A model generated the notes under the pieces. That model did no database searches. It saw only the letters and a list, made by a program, of their open reading frames with translations, and was not told where the DNA came from. The position numbers were made by a program, and so were the translations under genes. Source: Reyranella sp. (GTDB lineage Bacteria; Pseudomonadota; Alphaproteobacteria; Reyranellales; Reyranellaceae). From it: a DNA stretch of 38,272 bases. How positions within the stretch are numbered: the first letter of the stretch is position 1; each line of letters begins with the position of its first letter. Shown here piece after piece: positions 7,877 to 15,836 of the stretch. The stretch lies in NCBI GenBank assembly GCA_021732285.1, contig JAKFVH010000277.1, positions 1 through 38,272 on the forward strand, given 5' to 3'.

Positions 7877-8323
7877 TTAGCGATACATCCGTGCCCAGTT
7901 TTGCGACGGCGTGACCAGCAGGACGAGCGTTGCGGCCAGCGACAGGATCAGGCCGGTCGGCGTGATCGCGTCGGCGCCGATCGAGAGGCGGAGGTGCAGG
8001 TTGTACATCTCCAACGCCATCACCAGCGCGCTGCCCGCGGCATACATCCTGAGGTCGGGAAGGTCGCGGAACTGCCGCTCGCCCAAAAGGTCGATCAGGG
8101 CCACGACGGCGGCCAGCACGGCCATGACCAGACCCGCGATCAGCAGCCACTCGGTGATGTCCGCGAACTCCGGCACGCTGTGGCGCACGAAGACGCTCGC
8201 CTGGGTGTAGATCAGGTCGGCGGCGCAGGCGGTGAGGAAGTAGCCGACGGCGAAGGGACGGAGCAGAGGATGCAGGGCGCGCCCGGCGATCTGGGCGGTG
8301 ATACGAGGCTTTCCGGACTTCAT
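7877..8323 (-). CDS. DUF2231-like four-helix membrane protein
   Basis: A 148-residue protein with four hydrophobic segments, beginning with a basic tail (KSGKPRITAQIAGRALHPLLRPF) and the pattern HPLLRPFAVGYFLTACAADL…. This matches the DUF2231 family of small membrane proteins of unknown function, some of which bind haem. The ATG at 8323 has GGGAG upstream. It lies 64 bp upstream of the amidohydrolase operon on the same strand and could be transcribed with it, though the gap contains an inverted repeat. No function is assigned. Confidence 0.78.
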   Translation of the reverse strand: MKSGKPRITAQIAGRALHPLLRPFAVGYFLTACAADLIYTQASVFVRHSVPEFADITEWLLIAGLVMAVLAAVVALIDLLGERQFRDLPDLRMYAAGSALVMALEMYNLHLRLSIGADAITPTGLILSLAATLVLLVTPSQNWARMYR

Positions 8324-8353
8324 GCGGCTCCCAACGAGTTTTGGGCGGTGACG

Positions 8354-8381
8354 TTGCTATTGACCGGGGGTCGTGTAGCAA
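8354..8381. promoter_or_regulatory. Nested inverted repeat in a divergent promoter region
   Basis: TTGCTA and TAGCAA enclose GACC and GGTC around GGG, forming a two-part inverted repeat in the 181-bp gap between the divergent DUF2231 and CHRD genes. The position between two starts suits an operator more than a terminator. No regulator gene lies next to it. Confidence 0.35.
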
Positions 8382-8504
8382 AATGAGCGCCGCGCGCCGT
8401 GCGACCTTCAGTCCGACTGCGGCTAGAGTGTCGCGAGGGGATTGGGCACAATGGATAGGGGAGATCACCCGGCCTTGCTGCGTATGACGGGAGAAGGGGA
8501 TTTC

Positions 8505-8960
8505 ATGATCGCCGTTGTCCGCACGACCGTGCTGGTGCTGTCGCTGCTGCTGGCGTCGTCGTGCTCGTTCTATCTCAGCGAGCCGCGCGTGCCGAAGACC
8601 GACTTGCGCGCCGCGCTGGCCGGCGCCTACGAGGTGCCGCCGACCGACAGCCGCGGCAGCGGCTACTTCGAGGCCGTCTATCGGCCGTCGACCAAGGTGA
8701 TGGAGTATCGCCTCAACCTGCAGGGCCTGAGCGGCCCGATCACCATGGGCTACCTGCATGGCCCGGCCGGTCCGGGCGAGAACGCCCAGCAGGTCGCGCC
8801 CATCAACATCCCGATCTACGACTACACGATCTGGGACGGCGTCACGCTGACCGAGGAGCAGGCGGCCCAGGTCCTCGCCGGCCAGTGGTACGTCAACGTC
8901 ACGACACTGCAATATCCTGACGGAGAGATCCGCGGGCAGATCCTGCCGCTGAAGAAATAA
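8505..8960 (+). CDS. CHRD-domain exported (probable lipo-) protein
   Basis: A 151-residue protein from ATG 8505 with GAAGGGGA just upstream. Residues 1–19 form a hydrophobic signal followed by C20 in an ASSC context; the -3 alanine makes the lipobox non-canonical, so lipidation is likely but not certain. Residues from about 34 on form a CHRD domain: the LAGAYEVPPTDSRGSG opening, the YRLNLQGL strand, the LHGPAGPGENA loop and the WYVNVTT…PDGEIRGQI ending are its hallmarks. CHRD domains are named after chordin and are common in bacterial secreted proteins without a firm biochemical role. An in-frame ATG at 8442 would place 21 extra residues before the signal and is less likely. Confidence 0.85.
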   Translation: MIAVVRTTVLVLSLLLASSCSFYLSEPRVPKTDLRAALAGAYEVPPTDSRGSGYFEAVYRPSTKVMEYRLNLQGLSGPITMGYLHGPAGPGENAQQVAPINIPIYDYTIWDGVTLTEEQAAQVLAGQWYVNVTTLQYPDGEIRGQILPLKK

Positions 8961-9117
8961 CAGCGGAGCCTCGCTGAAACTTGTTTGACGTTGCGGTTGC
9001 GGACGGAACACACGAGCAACCCCGGCGGACGCTTGCGAGATATGCGTCGCTCCAGCCTCGACTCCCCTGGCCACGAGTCGTAGCGTTTTGCCGTACATGC
9101 GATGGGGGCCAATCGCT

Positions 9118-9327
9118 ATGAGCCAATCCAGAGTCGAGCGTTTCGTCCGGCAGTTGAAAGACAAGCCGGTGCCGAAGGAACCCGTCAATGAAAACGACGC
9201 GGCGGCGAAGGCTGCCGAAGATCGCGAGCTTTCCGATGCCGAGCTCGAGACCGTCGCCGGCGCCGGCGACGGCGGCAAAGGCAATCCGAATGACAAGCCA
9301 CCGCCGCCACCGGCCAATTCGGTATAG
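9118..9327 (+). CDS. Short-leader precursor peptide 1 of an NHLP-type export system
   Basis: A 69-residue peptide. It opens MSQS like its neighbour, has a charged, Pro/Lys-rich middle, then DRELSDAELETVAGA. In double-glycine leaders a Glu-Leu pair at -8/-7, a hydrophobic residue at -4 and Gly at -2 mark the C39 cleavage site; here E42, L43, V46 and G48-A49 fit exactly. Cleavage after A49 would release a 20-residue core, GDGGKGNPNDKPPPPPANSV, with no Cys and a run of five prolines. The ATG at 9118 is preferred over an upstream one at 9097 because the shared MSQS start then aligns. A GGGGG ribosome site lies nine bases upstream. The adjacent C39 transporter operon is the likely exporter. Assignment as a precursor is inference from leader and context. 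Confidence 0.72.
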   Translation: MSQSRVERFVRQLKDKPVPKEPVNENDAAAKAAEDRELSDAELETVAGAGDGGKGNPNDKPPPPPANSV

Positions 9328-9336
9328 AGGCGCACC

Positions 9337-9501
9337 ATGAGCCAATCCGAAAAACGCACGGCGAAGCAGCCGGAAGGCATGACCGCGCCCATCGATCGCG
9401 AGCTTTCCGACGCCGAGCTCGAGAGCATCGCTGCTGCCGGCGATGACCCGATCAAGGGCGGCTCGAACGACAGCGGTACGTCGCCGTTTAAAAAAGGCTA
9501 A
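9337..9501 (+). CDS. Short-leader precursor peptide 2 of an NHLP-type export system
   Basis: A 54-residue peptide starting 9 bp after the stop of precursor 1, with AGAGG overlapping that stop as its ribosome site. It repeats MSQS and DRELSDAELE almost exactly (also at DNA level), followed by SIAAA. E27, L28 and I31 fit the double-glycine leader pattern, but the -2 position is Ala rather than Gly. Cleavage after A34 would give a 20-residue core beginning GDDPIKGGSNDSG and ending SPFKKG, the same length as the first core but unrelated in sequence. No Cys is present. The gene ends 7 bp from the stop of the convergent transporter operon. It is too small for most gene callers. Confidence 0.7.
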   Translation: MSQSEKRTAKQPEGMTAPIDRELSDAELESIAAAGDDPIKGGSNDSGTSPFKKG

Positions 9502-9508
9502 GCGCCCG

Positions 9509-12274
9509 TCACAGCAATTGACGCTGCGCCAGGCGGTGGAACGCACCGCGGCGTTCGATCAAGTCGTCGTACGTTCCGATCTCCGCGATCCGCCCGCGGT
9601 CGAGCACCAGGATGCGGTCGGCGTCGCGCACCGTGCTGAGACGATGGGCGATGACGATGCGTGTGGCGTTCATCGCCGCGATGCTCTGGCCCACGATCGC
9701 CTGGGTGCGGTTGTCGAGCGCGCTGGTCGCCTCGTCGAGGAAGATCAGGCGCGGCCGGCGCACCAGGGCGCGGGCGATCATCAGGCGCTGGCGCTGACCG
9801 CCCGAGAGCTGCGCGCCGCCTTCCATGACGAGAGTCTCCAGCCCCATCGGCATGGCTGCCACGTCGGCCTCGAGCCCCGCAAGCCGCACGGCTTCCATCA
9901 CGCGCTCGCGCGGCAGCGGCGCGCTGCCGGCGATGTTGTCGTAGACCGAGCCCGGCACGAGGCGTGACGTCTCGAGCACGGTGCCGACCTGGCGGCGCAC
10001 CAGGCGCAGGTCGAGACGTTCGAGATCCTTGCCGTCGTAGAACACGCCGCCGCGCACCGGCGCCTCGAAGCCGAGGAGCAGGCGCAGCAGCGTCGACTTG
10101 CCTGAGCCCGACCCCCCGACGATGGCGAAATTCTCGCCCGGGCGAACCTCGAATTCGACATCCTGGAGGACCCAGGCGCCGTCGTCGTCGTAGCGGAAGG
10201 CGAGGTTGCGCACGGCGAGCCGGCCTTCGAGACGGCCGGGATCGACGCGGCTGGACTCGACCTCCAGCTTGGCCTCGAGCACGGGACGCAACCGGTCGAA
10301 CAGCGGCACCACCTCGATCGAGTTGCTGAGCGCGATGGCGAGACTGAGGATGGCGGCGGTGAACTGGCTGAAGGCGCTGTTGAAGGCGGCGAACGAGGCG
10401 ACATCGAGAGGATGCTCACCACCGGCGGCGATCGCAAAGACACCGAGCGCTCCCAGGGTCGGCAGGCAGGTCGCGGCGATCGTCTGGAAGGCGGCGAGCC
10501 GCCCGGCGTGCGCGGAATTGATGCGTTGCCGGGCGAAGCCATGCGACCACCGGGAGAAGGCGCGCAGCTCGGCGGCGGCGATCCTGAGCTTGGCGATGCC
10601 GCCCAACGTCTCGACCAGCAGGCTGGTGACGGCGCCGCGCCGCTCGGTGACGTTGCGTTCCAGCCGCATCTGCGCACGGCCGAGCACGAAAAGAACGACA
10701 GCGACGACGATGGCGTAGACCAAGGCGAATCCGGTCAACGCCAGGTCGTAGGCCGCCATGACCGCCAGGCCCGCCAGGGAGAAGACACCGGCGATCACGC
10801 TGTTCACCGTGAGGACGGAAAGAAGGCGGCGGATGGTGTCGATGCCGACGATGCGTTGGGCCAGGTCGCCCACCAGATACTGTCGGAAGAACCCCGTGCG
10901 CAGCCGTATCACGCGATCCCATACCGCGGCCTGCAGCCGGCGATTGACCGTGGTCCGGAAGCGGATGAGCGCCGTCGCCAGCGTGATCTGAAATCCCGTA
11001 GTGCCGATTGCCGCGGCGAGCAGGAGCAGCAGCATGTCGTTCAGGAGCGACAACCGTCCGTCAGGCACGGCGATGCCCAGGATTGCGCCGGTCGCCACCG
11101 GCGTCAGCAGGCCCGCCAGCGTCACGGCCGCCGTGGCGACCAGCACGCGTGCGAGGTCGCGGCGCGCGCCGACGAGAGCGAAGCGTCGCAGCGCGCCCAT
11201 GGTCACGCGCTCGGGCAGTGATGCGTAGAACATGTAGCCGCGCGGCAGCAGGCGCGCTGCCATGCGCGCGTCGATCCTGGTTTCGCCCCGGCTTGCGGGA
11301 TCGACAGCGTGCCAGCCCAGGCGGCGCCAGACGACGGCAAGCGGACGGCTGTTCGCCGCTTCGACGGCCAGGAATGCCGGCCCTTCCTCCCCCCACCAGT
11401 CGCCGTCGAGGGCGATCTCGCGGAACCGGAAGCCGCTGACATCGGCGAACCGCTCCAGCCGCTCGAACAAGGGCGCGTCACGGTCGTCCTGGGAGGGCGC
11501 TCGCAGTTCGAAGTCCTCGGCCGCGCCGATGATGGCGAGCGCATCGGCCAGGGCATCCTGCCCGACGTGCAGAGAGGCCGCTGCGGCCGGCGCCTGGAAG
11601 CCCGCGATATCGTGCAGCTCCTGCAGGGCATGTGATGCGCGTGCTTCGTCGCGCAGCGGCACGTCTCGCCGGCGCTTCCGCTCTGCCGTGTCACGCGCTC
11701 GCAGGGCAGCGACAATCAACGCCGCCGGTATTTCCGATGCCGCACCGGCGGCCGACATGGATCGCGCGGCGAGCGAGCCGCTGTCGTACGTCACGATCGC
11801 GCTGTCGACGGCGACCTCCACCGTCACCTGATCGGCCAGGACCACGAGGGAGCGCGGTTCATCCGCCCCCCGATATCGCAGGACCGGCGCTTCGCTTTGC
11901 AGCCACACGACCTGGCGCGCGGTGACCCTGGCGCCGCCCGCGAGGTTCCGCCGCTCGCCCGGTTCGAGCGGCAAGGCCTCGCCATCGCCATGCGGGATGC
12001 CGGGACAGGACAGCAGTGCCGCGTACCACAGGTCGATGGCCATGCCATCGGGCGTGCCGGGTTCGAGCCGTGGCGCGGTCGCCGAGGCGCGCGCCGTCAG
12101 GAGGAAGCTGGCGCCCGGTGCGGCCAGCGCAAAGACCGCGCTGCCCGCCGGCAGCTCGGCCAGGAAGCGCCACGGCCCGGTCTTGCCGGTATCGTCACAC
12201 AGGGTGGCGTAGAGGCGCGCCGGTTCGGCCAGCATGGACGGCGAAGCAAGGCCCGCGAGATCGAGCGCGCTCAT
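9509..12274 (-). CDS. NHLP-type export ABC transporter, permease/ATPase without peptidase
   Basis: A 921-residue protein. The first ~350 residues form a soluble N-terminal region with no C39 catalytic residues, then come about six membrane helices and an ATPase domain. The Walker A lysine is K726 (GGSGSGKST), the signature is the canonical LSGGQRQR, the Walker B is LIFLDEATSALD and the H-loop is IAHRLST. Length and layout match the second ABC protein of NHLM/NHLP bacteriocin export cassettes (TIGR03797 type). The ATG shares ATGA with the stop of the C39 transporter, so the two are translationally coupled. It is the last gene of the three-gene operon and ends 7 bp from precursor 2. Confidence 0.88.
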   Translation of the reverse strand: MSALDLAGLASPSMLAEPARLYATLCDDTGKTGPWRFLAELPAGSAVFALAAPGASFLLTARASATAPRLEPGTPDGMAIDLWYAALLSCPGIPHGDGEALPLEPGERRNLAGGARVTARQVVWLQSEAPVLRYRGADEPRSLVVLADQVTVEVAVDSAIVTYDSGSLAARSMSAAGAASEIPAALIVAALRARDTAERKRRRDVPLRDEARASHALQELHDIAGFQAPAAAASLHVGQDALADALAIIGAAEDFELRAPSQDDRDAPLFERLERFADVSGFRFREIALDGDWWGEEGPAFLAVEAANSRPLAVVWRRLGWHAVDPASRGETRIDARMAARLLPRGYMFYASLPERVTMGALRRFALVGARRDLARVLVATAAVTLAGLLTPVATGAILGIAVPDGRLSLLNDMLLLLLAAAIGTTGFQITLATALIRFRTTVNRRLQAAVWDRVIRLRTGFFRQYLVGDLAQRIVGIDTIRRLLSVLTVNSVIAGVFSLAGLAVMAAYDLALTGFALVYAIVVAVVLFVLGRAQMRLERNVTERRGAVTSLLVETLGGIAKLRIAAAELRAFSRWSHGFARQRINSAHAGRLAAFQTIAATCLPTLGALGVFAIAAGGEHPLDVASFAAFNSAFSQFTAAILSLAIALSNSIEVVPLFDRLRPVLEAKLEVESSRVDPGRLEGRLAVRNLAFRYDDDGAWVLQDVEFEVRPGENFAIVGGSGSGKSTLLRLLLGFEAPVRGGVFYDGKDLERLDLRLVRRQVGTVLETSRLVPGSVYDNIAGSAPLPRERVMEAVRLAGLEADVAAMPMGLETLVMEGGAQLSGGQRQRLMIARALVRRPRLIFLDEATSALDNRTQAIVGQSIAAMNATRIVIAHRLSTVRDADRILVLDRGRIAEIGTYDDLIERRGAFHRLAQRQLL

Positions 12275-14445
12275 GGCGGCGCCTCGGCGCCGATCAGGCG
12301 GGCATAGGCGCCATCCCGGGCGATCAACGCGGCGTGATCGCCGCGTTCCACCACCTTGCCGCGATCCAGCACGATGATCTCGTCGCAGTCGCGCACGGTG
12401 CTCAGCCGGTGGGCGACAAGAATGCACGTCATGCCCCGCCGTCGGACGGCATCGAGGATGGCGCTCTCGCTCACCGGATCGAGGGCACAGGTCGCCTCGT
12501 CGAGCACCAGCACGGCGGGCTCCTGGACGAGGGCGCGGGCGATCTCGATCCGCTGGCGTTGGCCGGCATTGAGGTTGCGTCCGCCTTCGTCGACGGCGGC
12601 GTCCTTGCTGCCGGCCATGGCCTCCACCGTTGCGGTGAGGCCCGCGTCGTCGATGGCAGCCATCAGTCGCTGATGCGGGACGGTGTCGTCCCACAGTGTG
12701 ACGTTCTCGCGAATCGACCCATGGAAGAGATGGATGTCCTGGTCGACGACGCCCACGACATGCACCAGGCGGTCGCGTCCCCATTCGCCGAGCGTGTGGC
12801 CGTCGATGCGGATCTCGCCGTTTTCGGGCTGATAAAGGCCGGTAATGAGGCGGCCCATGGTCGACTTTCCGCTGCCGGATGCGCCGACCAGCGCCACCCA
12901 CTGCCCCGGCGCCGCGTCGAGCGAGAAGTTCTCGATCAGCGGCGGTCCCATGGGGTCGTAGCGAAAGCTCACGTCTCGCACCGTCACATGGCCCGCCGCC
13001 TGGCCCTCCGGCACTTCGGCCGGCGCCTGCGCAAAACGCCAGTCGTGACGGTGGTTCAGGACATCATCGAGACGCGCGAGGTCGGCCGATGCCTGTTGTG
13101 CCATGCTGGCAGCGTCGACCAGCCGCTGGATCGGCGCGGAAAAATTCATCAGCAGGACCTGGAACGCCACCAGCGTGCCGACGGTCAGGTCCCCGGACAT
13201 GACGTCGAGCGCGCCGACCCAGAGCACGGCAGCCGAAGTCAGATTGAAGACAAGCGGCGGCACCAGGCTGGTGGCGTGCTGCAGGACGGCGCTCTGCTGC
13301 TCGGCATTCGTCGCCCGCGTGTGGTAGCCCGTCCAGCGGGCGAAGAAGTCGTTCTCCGTGCCGGTGGCCTTCAGTGTCTCGATCGACTGCAGGCCGATCA
13401 CGGATGCCGCGAACAGCCGGCCGCGCTCGGTCTCGAGGCGCAGTGCCGTGTCCTTCAGGCCGCGACGGGCGAGCCACAGCACGACGACGTTCACGGCGGC
13501 ACCGCCGATCACGATGGCCGCCAGGGTGGCGTTGTAGAACACCATGACAATGCCGAGGAACAGCGCCGTGAGGCAGCTGGCGCCGATGCCGCCGAGATCG
13601 CGTGCGACCAGGGTGGCGATGCGGTCGTTGGCCTCGACACGGCTGACGAGGTCGCCCGTGTAGCGCTGGTTGAAGAATTCGATGGGCAAACGCAGCACGT
13701 GCCAGGTGAACAGGGCCGACTGCTCGATCGCCAGCCTGAGCTCGATGCGCAGCAGCGCCAGCTCCTGGATCGACAGCAGCAGGAACTGAATGACGAAGGT
13801 GGCGCCGAGTCCGATCAGCAGGGGACCCAGCCAGTTGTCGAATCGCTCGACCAGGATGTTGTCGACGAAGACCTGCGTCATCCCTGGCAGGACCAGTCCC
13901 GGAATCACCAGCATCAGGCCGACCCAGACGACGAAGGCGATCGCCAGTTCCAGGCCCGCAAATCTCCGGCGGAGCTGGGAGAACAGCATCGAAGCGTGAC
14001 CACCCGCCACGAAAGCCGGGCCGGGATCGAATTCGAGAACGACGCCGGTGAATTTCTCGCCGAACTCGTCGAGCGTGACGGTGCGCGGCCCGACCGCCGG
14101 GTCGTTGAGGTGGACCTTGTCGCCGGAGACGCCCTCGACCACCAGGAAGTGGTTGAACCCCCAGAACACGATCACGGGGAACGTGCCGGCCAGCACGGTC
14201 TCGACCTCGCGTCGCCAACCTTTCGCCGTCAGGCCGTACGCCTGCGCCGCCTGGATGACGTTGGCGGCCTTGCTGCCGTCGCGCGAGACTCCGCAGGTGA
14301 CCCTGAGTTCCTTGAGCGGCACGTGTCGGCCGAACCAGCCGAGCACGATGCCGAGCGAGGCGGCTCCGCATTCGGTGGTCTCCATCTGGAGGATCGTGGG
14401 AGTGCGAACGCGTCGCCTGGAGCGACGGCGTGGCCGACCGGTCAT
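12271..14445 (-). CDS. NHLP-type export ABC transporter with C39 peptidase domain
   Basis: A 724-residue peptidase/permease/ATPase fusion. The C39 domain (about 10–150) holds Q20-METTE-C26, H99 in FNHFLVVEG and D115 in LNDP, the complete Cys-His-Asp triad that removes double-glycine leaders during export. Six membrane helices follow, then an ATPase with Walker A K527 (GASGSGKST), Walker B VLVLDEATCALD and an H-loop. The signature is LNAGQ instead of LSGGQ. This matches the TIGR03796 type of NHLP systems. The ATG at 14445 shares ATGA with the HlyD gene stop; an upstream in-frame start would overlap that gene without family similarity. It would cleave the two precursor leaders as they are exported. 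Confidence 0.92.
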   Translation of the reverse strand: MTGRPRRRSRRRVRTPTILQMETTECGAASLGIVLGWFGRHVPLKELRVTCGVSRDGSKAANVIQAAQAYGLTAKGWRREVETVLAGTFPVIVFWGFNHFLVVEGVSGDKVHLNDPAVGPRTVTLDEFGEKFTGVVLEFDPGPAFVAGGHASMLFSQLRRRFAGLELAIAFVVWVGLMLVIPGLVLPGMTQVFVDNILVERFDNWLGPLLIGLGATFVIQFLLLSIQELALLRIELRLAIEQSALFTWHVLRLPIEFFNQRYTGDLVSRVEANDRIATLVARDLGGIGASCLTALFLGIVMVFYNATLAAIVIGGAAVNVVVLWLARRGLKDTALRLETERGRLFAASVIGLQSIETLKATGTENDFFARWTGYHTRATNAEQQSAVLQHATSLVPPLVFNLTSAAVLWVGALDVMSGDLTVGTLVAFQVLLMNFSAPIQRLVDAASMAQQASADLARLDDVLNHRHDWRFAQAPAEVPEGQAAGHVTVRDVSFRYDPMGPPLIENFSLDAAPGQWVALVGASGSGKSTMGRLITGLYQPENGEIRIDGHTLGEWGRDRLVHVVGVVDQDIHLFHGSIRENVTLWDDTVPHQRLMAAIDDAGLTATVEAMAGSKDAAVDEGGRNLNAGQRQRIEIARALVQEPAVLVLDEATCALDPVSESAILDAVRRRGMTCILVAHRLSTVRDCDEIIVLDRGKVVERGDHAALIARDGAYARLIGAEAPP

Positions 14446-15731
14446 GCGCCGACGCCGAGCAGCTTGCGCAGCGCCGGCATGAGCAAGGCGAGCGGTCGCG
14501 TCTCGTCGACGATGACATCGACGGTGACACGCGTGCCGCGCGTTATGCGGAACGGCGGACCATCGCCCGTCCACCAGGCGAAGCCGCTGTCGGTGTTGGG
14601 ATCGCCGAACAGCTCGATGCGGGCGAGCAGCGGCGAGCCGTTTCCCATCAGGCTCTTCGTCAGCTCGAGATTGCGCAGCACCGCCTGCAGCTCCTCCGTG
14701 GACACGCCGCGGTCGGTGATCGACGCGACCCGGCCACGCATCGATCCATACTGCTCCTTCTTGACCGTTGCCGGCCGCACCTGGACGTCCATGCCGGGCT
14801 GCACGCGCTTGGCCATGTCGTGGCCGATCACGGCGACGATCTCGTACCTGCGTTCGCCGGTCTGGCCGATGGTGGCGATGACCATGCCCGATGAGACCAC
14901 GTCGCCGCGGCCGACACGGATATCCTCGACGATGCCGCCGATCGGCGCCTTCACAGCCGAGCCGACGGCAAGCTCGGTGCGCAGGCGCGCGATGTCGGCC
15001 TGGATCGCCTCGATCTCGGCCTGCTTCTCGCGCTCGCGGCGCGCCAGCTCGTCGCGCTTCTGCGCCAGGCTGGCCTCGACCTCGACCTTCCTCGCTTCGG
15101 CATTGGCGACATCGAGCAGCGTCTGGTCGAGCTGCTGGCGGTTGTTCAGGGCCTGGGTGCGGTTGACCAGACCCTTGGTCAGCATCGCATCGTCATCGGC
15201 CACGACTTGGGTCAGTCGAACGGCACGGGCCTTGCCCGCGGCGATCTGCTGGTCGATCGCAGCCTGCTGGCGGCGGGCGGTGTCCTCGGTTTTCTCGATG
15301 TCGGCAGCGTGCGCAGCCTTCAGGCGCGCGAGATGATCCTGCAAGATGGCGGCACGCGCCGTCGCGCCGCCGAGCTGAGCGTCGAGTGACGCCTGCTCGA
15401 TCCGGGCGATCATCGCGCCGGCCGCAACCTGGACGCCGCGCTTGACGAGGATCTCGAGGATCGGGCCGGACGTCACTGGCTGCACCGCGTAGGCGCCCTC
15501 GCCGTCGTCGACCATGATGCCGTGGCCGGTCACCCGGGTTGGCACCGACCCCAGGACCGACCAGGCGAGCACGGCTGCCAGGACAACGGCGGCGGCCAGT
15601 GTCATCACGCGCATGGCAGCGGGGATCAGGCGGTCGCGATGATCGATGTGATCGGACGAGCGGAGCCGCGCCAGGGCGGCGCCCCGGAACAGAGAACTGG
15701 GTTGAGCCGAACCTGACTTGCCTGCGTCCAT
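14442..15731 (-). CDS. NHLP-type secretion protein (HlyD-family membrane fusion adaptor)
   Basis: A 429-residue adaptor: cytosolic tail of about 40 residues, one membrane helix at about 42–62, a long periplasmic coiled coil (about 125–270) flanked by barrel-sandwich halves, and a C-terminal beta-barrel region containing VTVDVIVDETRPLALLMP. The order and length match the NHLP bacteriocin secretion proteins (TIGR03794 type) that join the inner-membrane ABC pair to an outer-membrane channel. No TolC-like gene is in the window, so a channel must come from elsewhere. It is the first gene of the operon; its promoter should lie in the 105 bp before it, where the sequence becomes locally AT-rich. Confidence 0.88.
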   Translation of the reverse strand: MDAGKSGSAQPSSLFRGAALARLRSSDHIDHRDRLIPAAMRVMTLAAAVVLAAVLAWSVLGSVPTRVTGHGIMVDDGEGAYAVQPVTSGPILEILVKRGVQVAAGAMIARIEQASLDAQLGGATARAAILQDHLARLKAAHAADIEKTEDTARRQQAAIDQQIAAGKARAVRLTQVVADDDAMLTKGLVNRTQALNNRQQLDQTLLDVANAEARKVEVEASLAQKRDELARREREKQAEIEAIQADIARLRTELAVGSAVKAPIGGIVEDIRVGRGDVVSSGMVIATIGQTGERRYEIVAVIGHDMAKRVQPGMDVQVRPATVKKEQYGSMRGRVASITDRGVSTEELQAVLRNLELTKSLMGNGSPLLARIELFGDPNTDSGFAWWTGDGPPFRITRGTRVTVDVIVDETRPLALLMPALRKLLGVGA

Positions 15732-15836
15732 CTCGCCCCCGACACGAAGAGTATCGGAGGCCGACCACTGCTCAAATTACTGTTTTGTATCCGCGGGTGC
15801 AGTTTGTTCAGCTATGCGGAAATGTCGAGGCGAACA

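Noticed and set aside
9118..9501. Nif11-like or nitrile-hydratase-like (classic NHLP) leader peptides, or lanthipeptides
   Set aside because: The leaders are too short for Nif11/NHase types, the cores contain no Cys, and no lanthionine synthetase is nearby.
12016..15336. A very long open frame (over 1,000 codons) on the plus strand opposite the exporter operon
   Set aside because: It is a shadow of the high-GC minus-strand genes: the translation is low-complexity, has no recognisable domain, and the minus-strand frames show complete C39, ABC and HlyD motifs.
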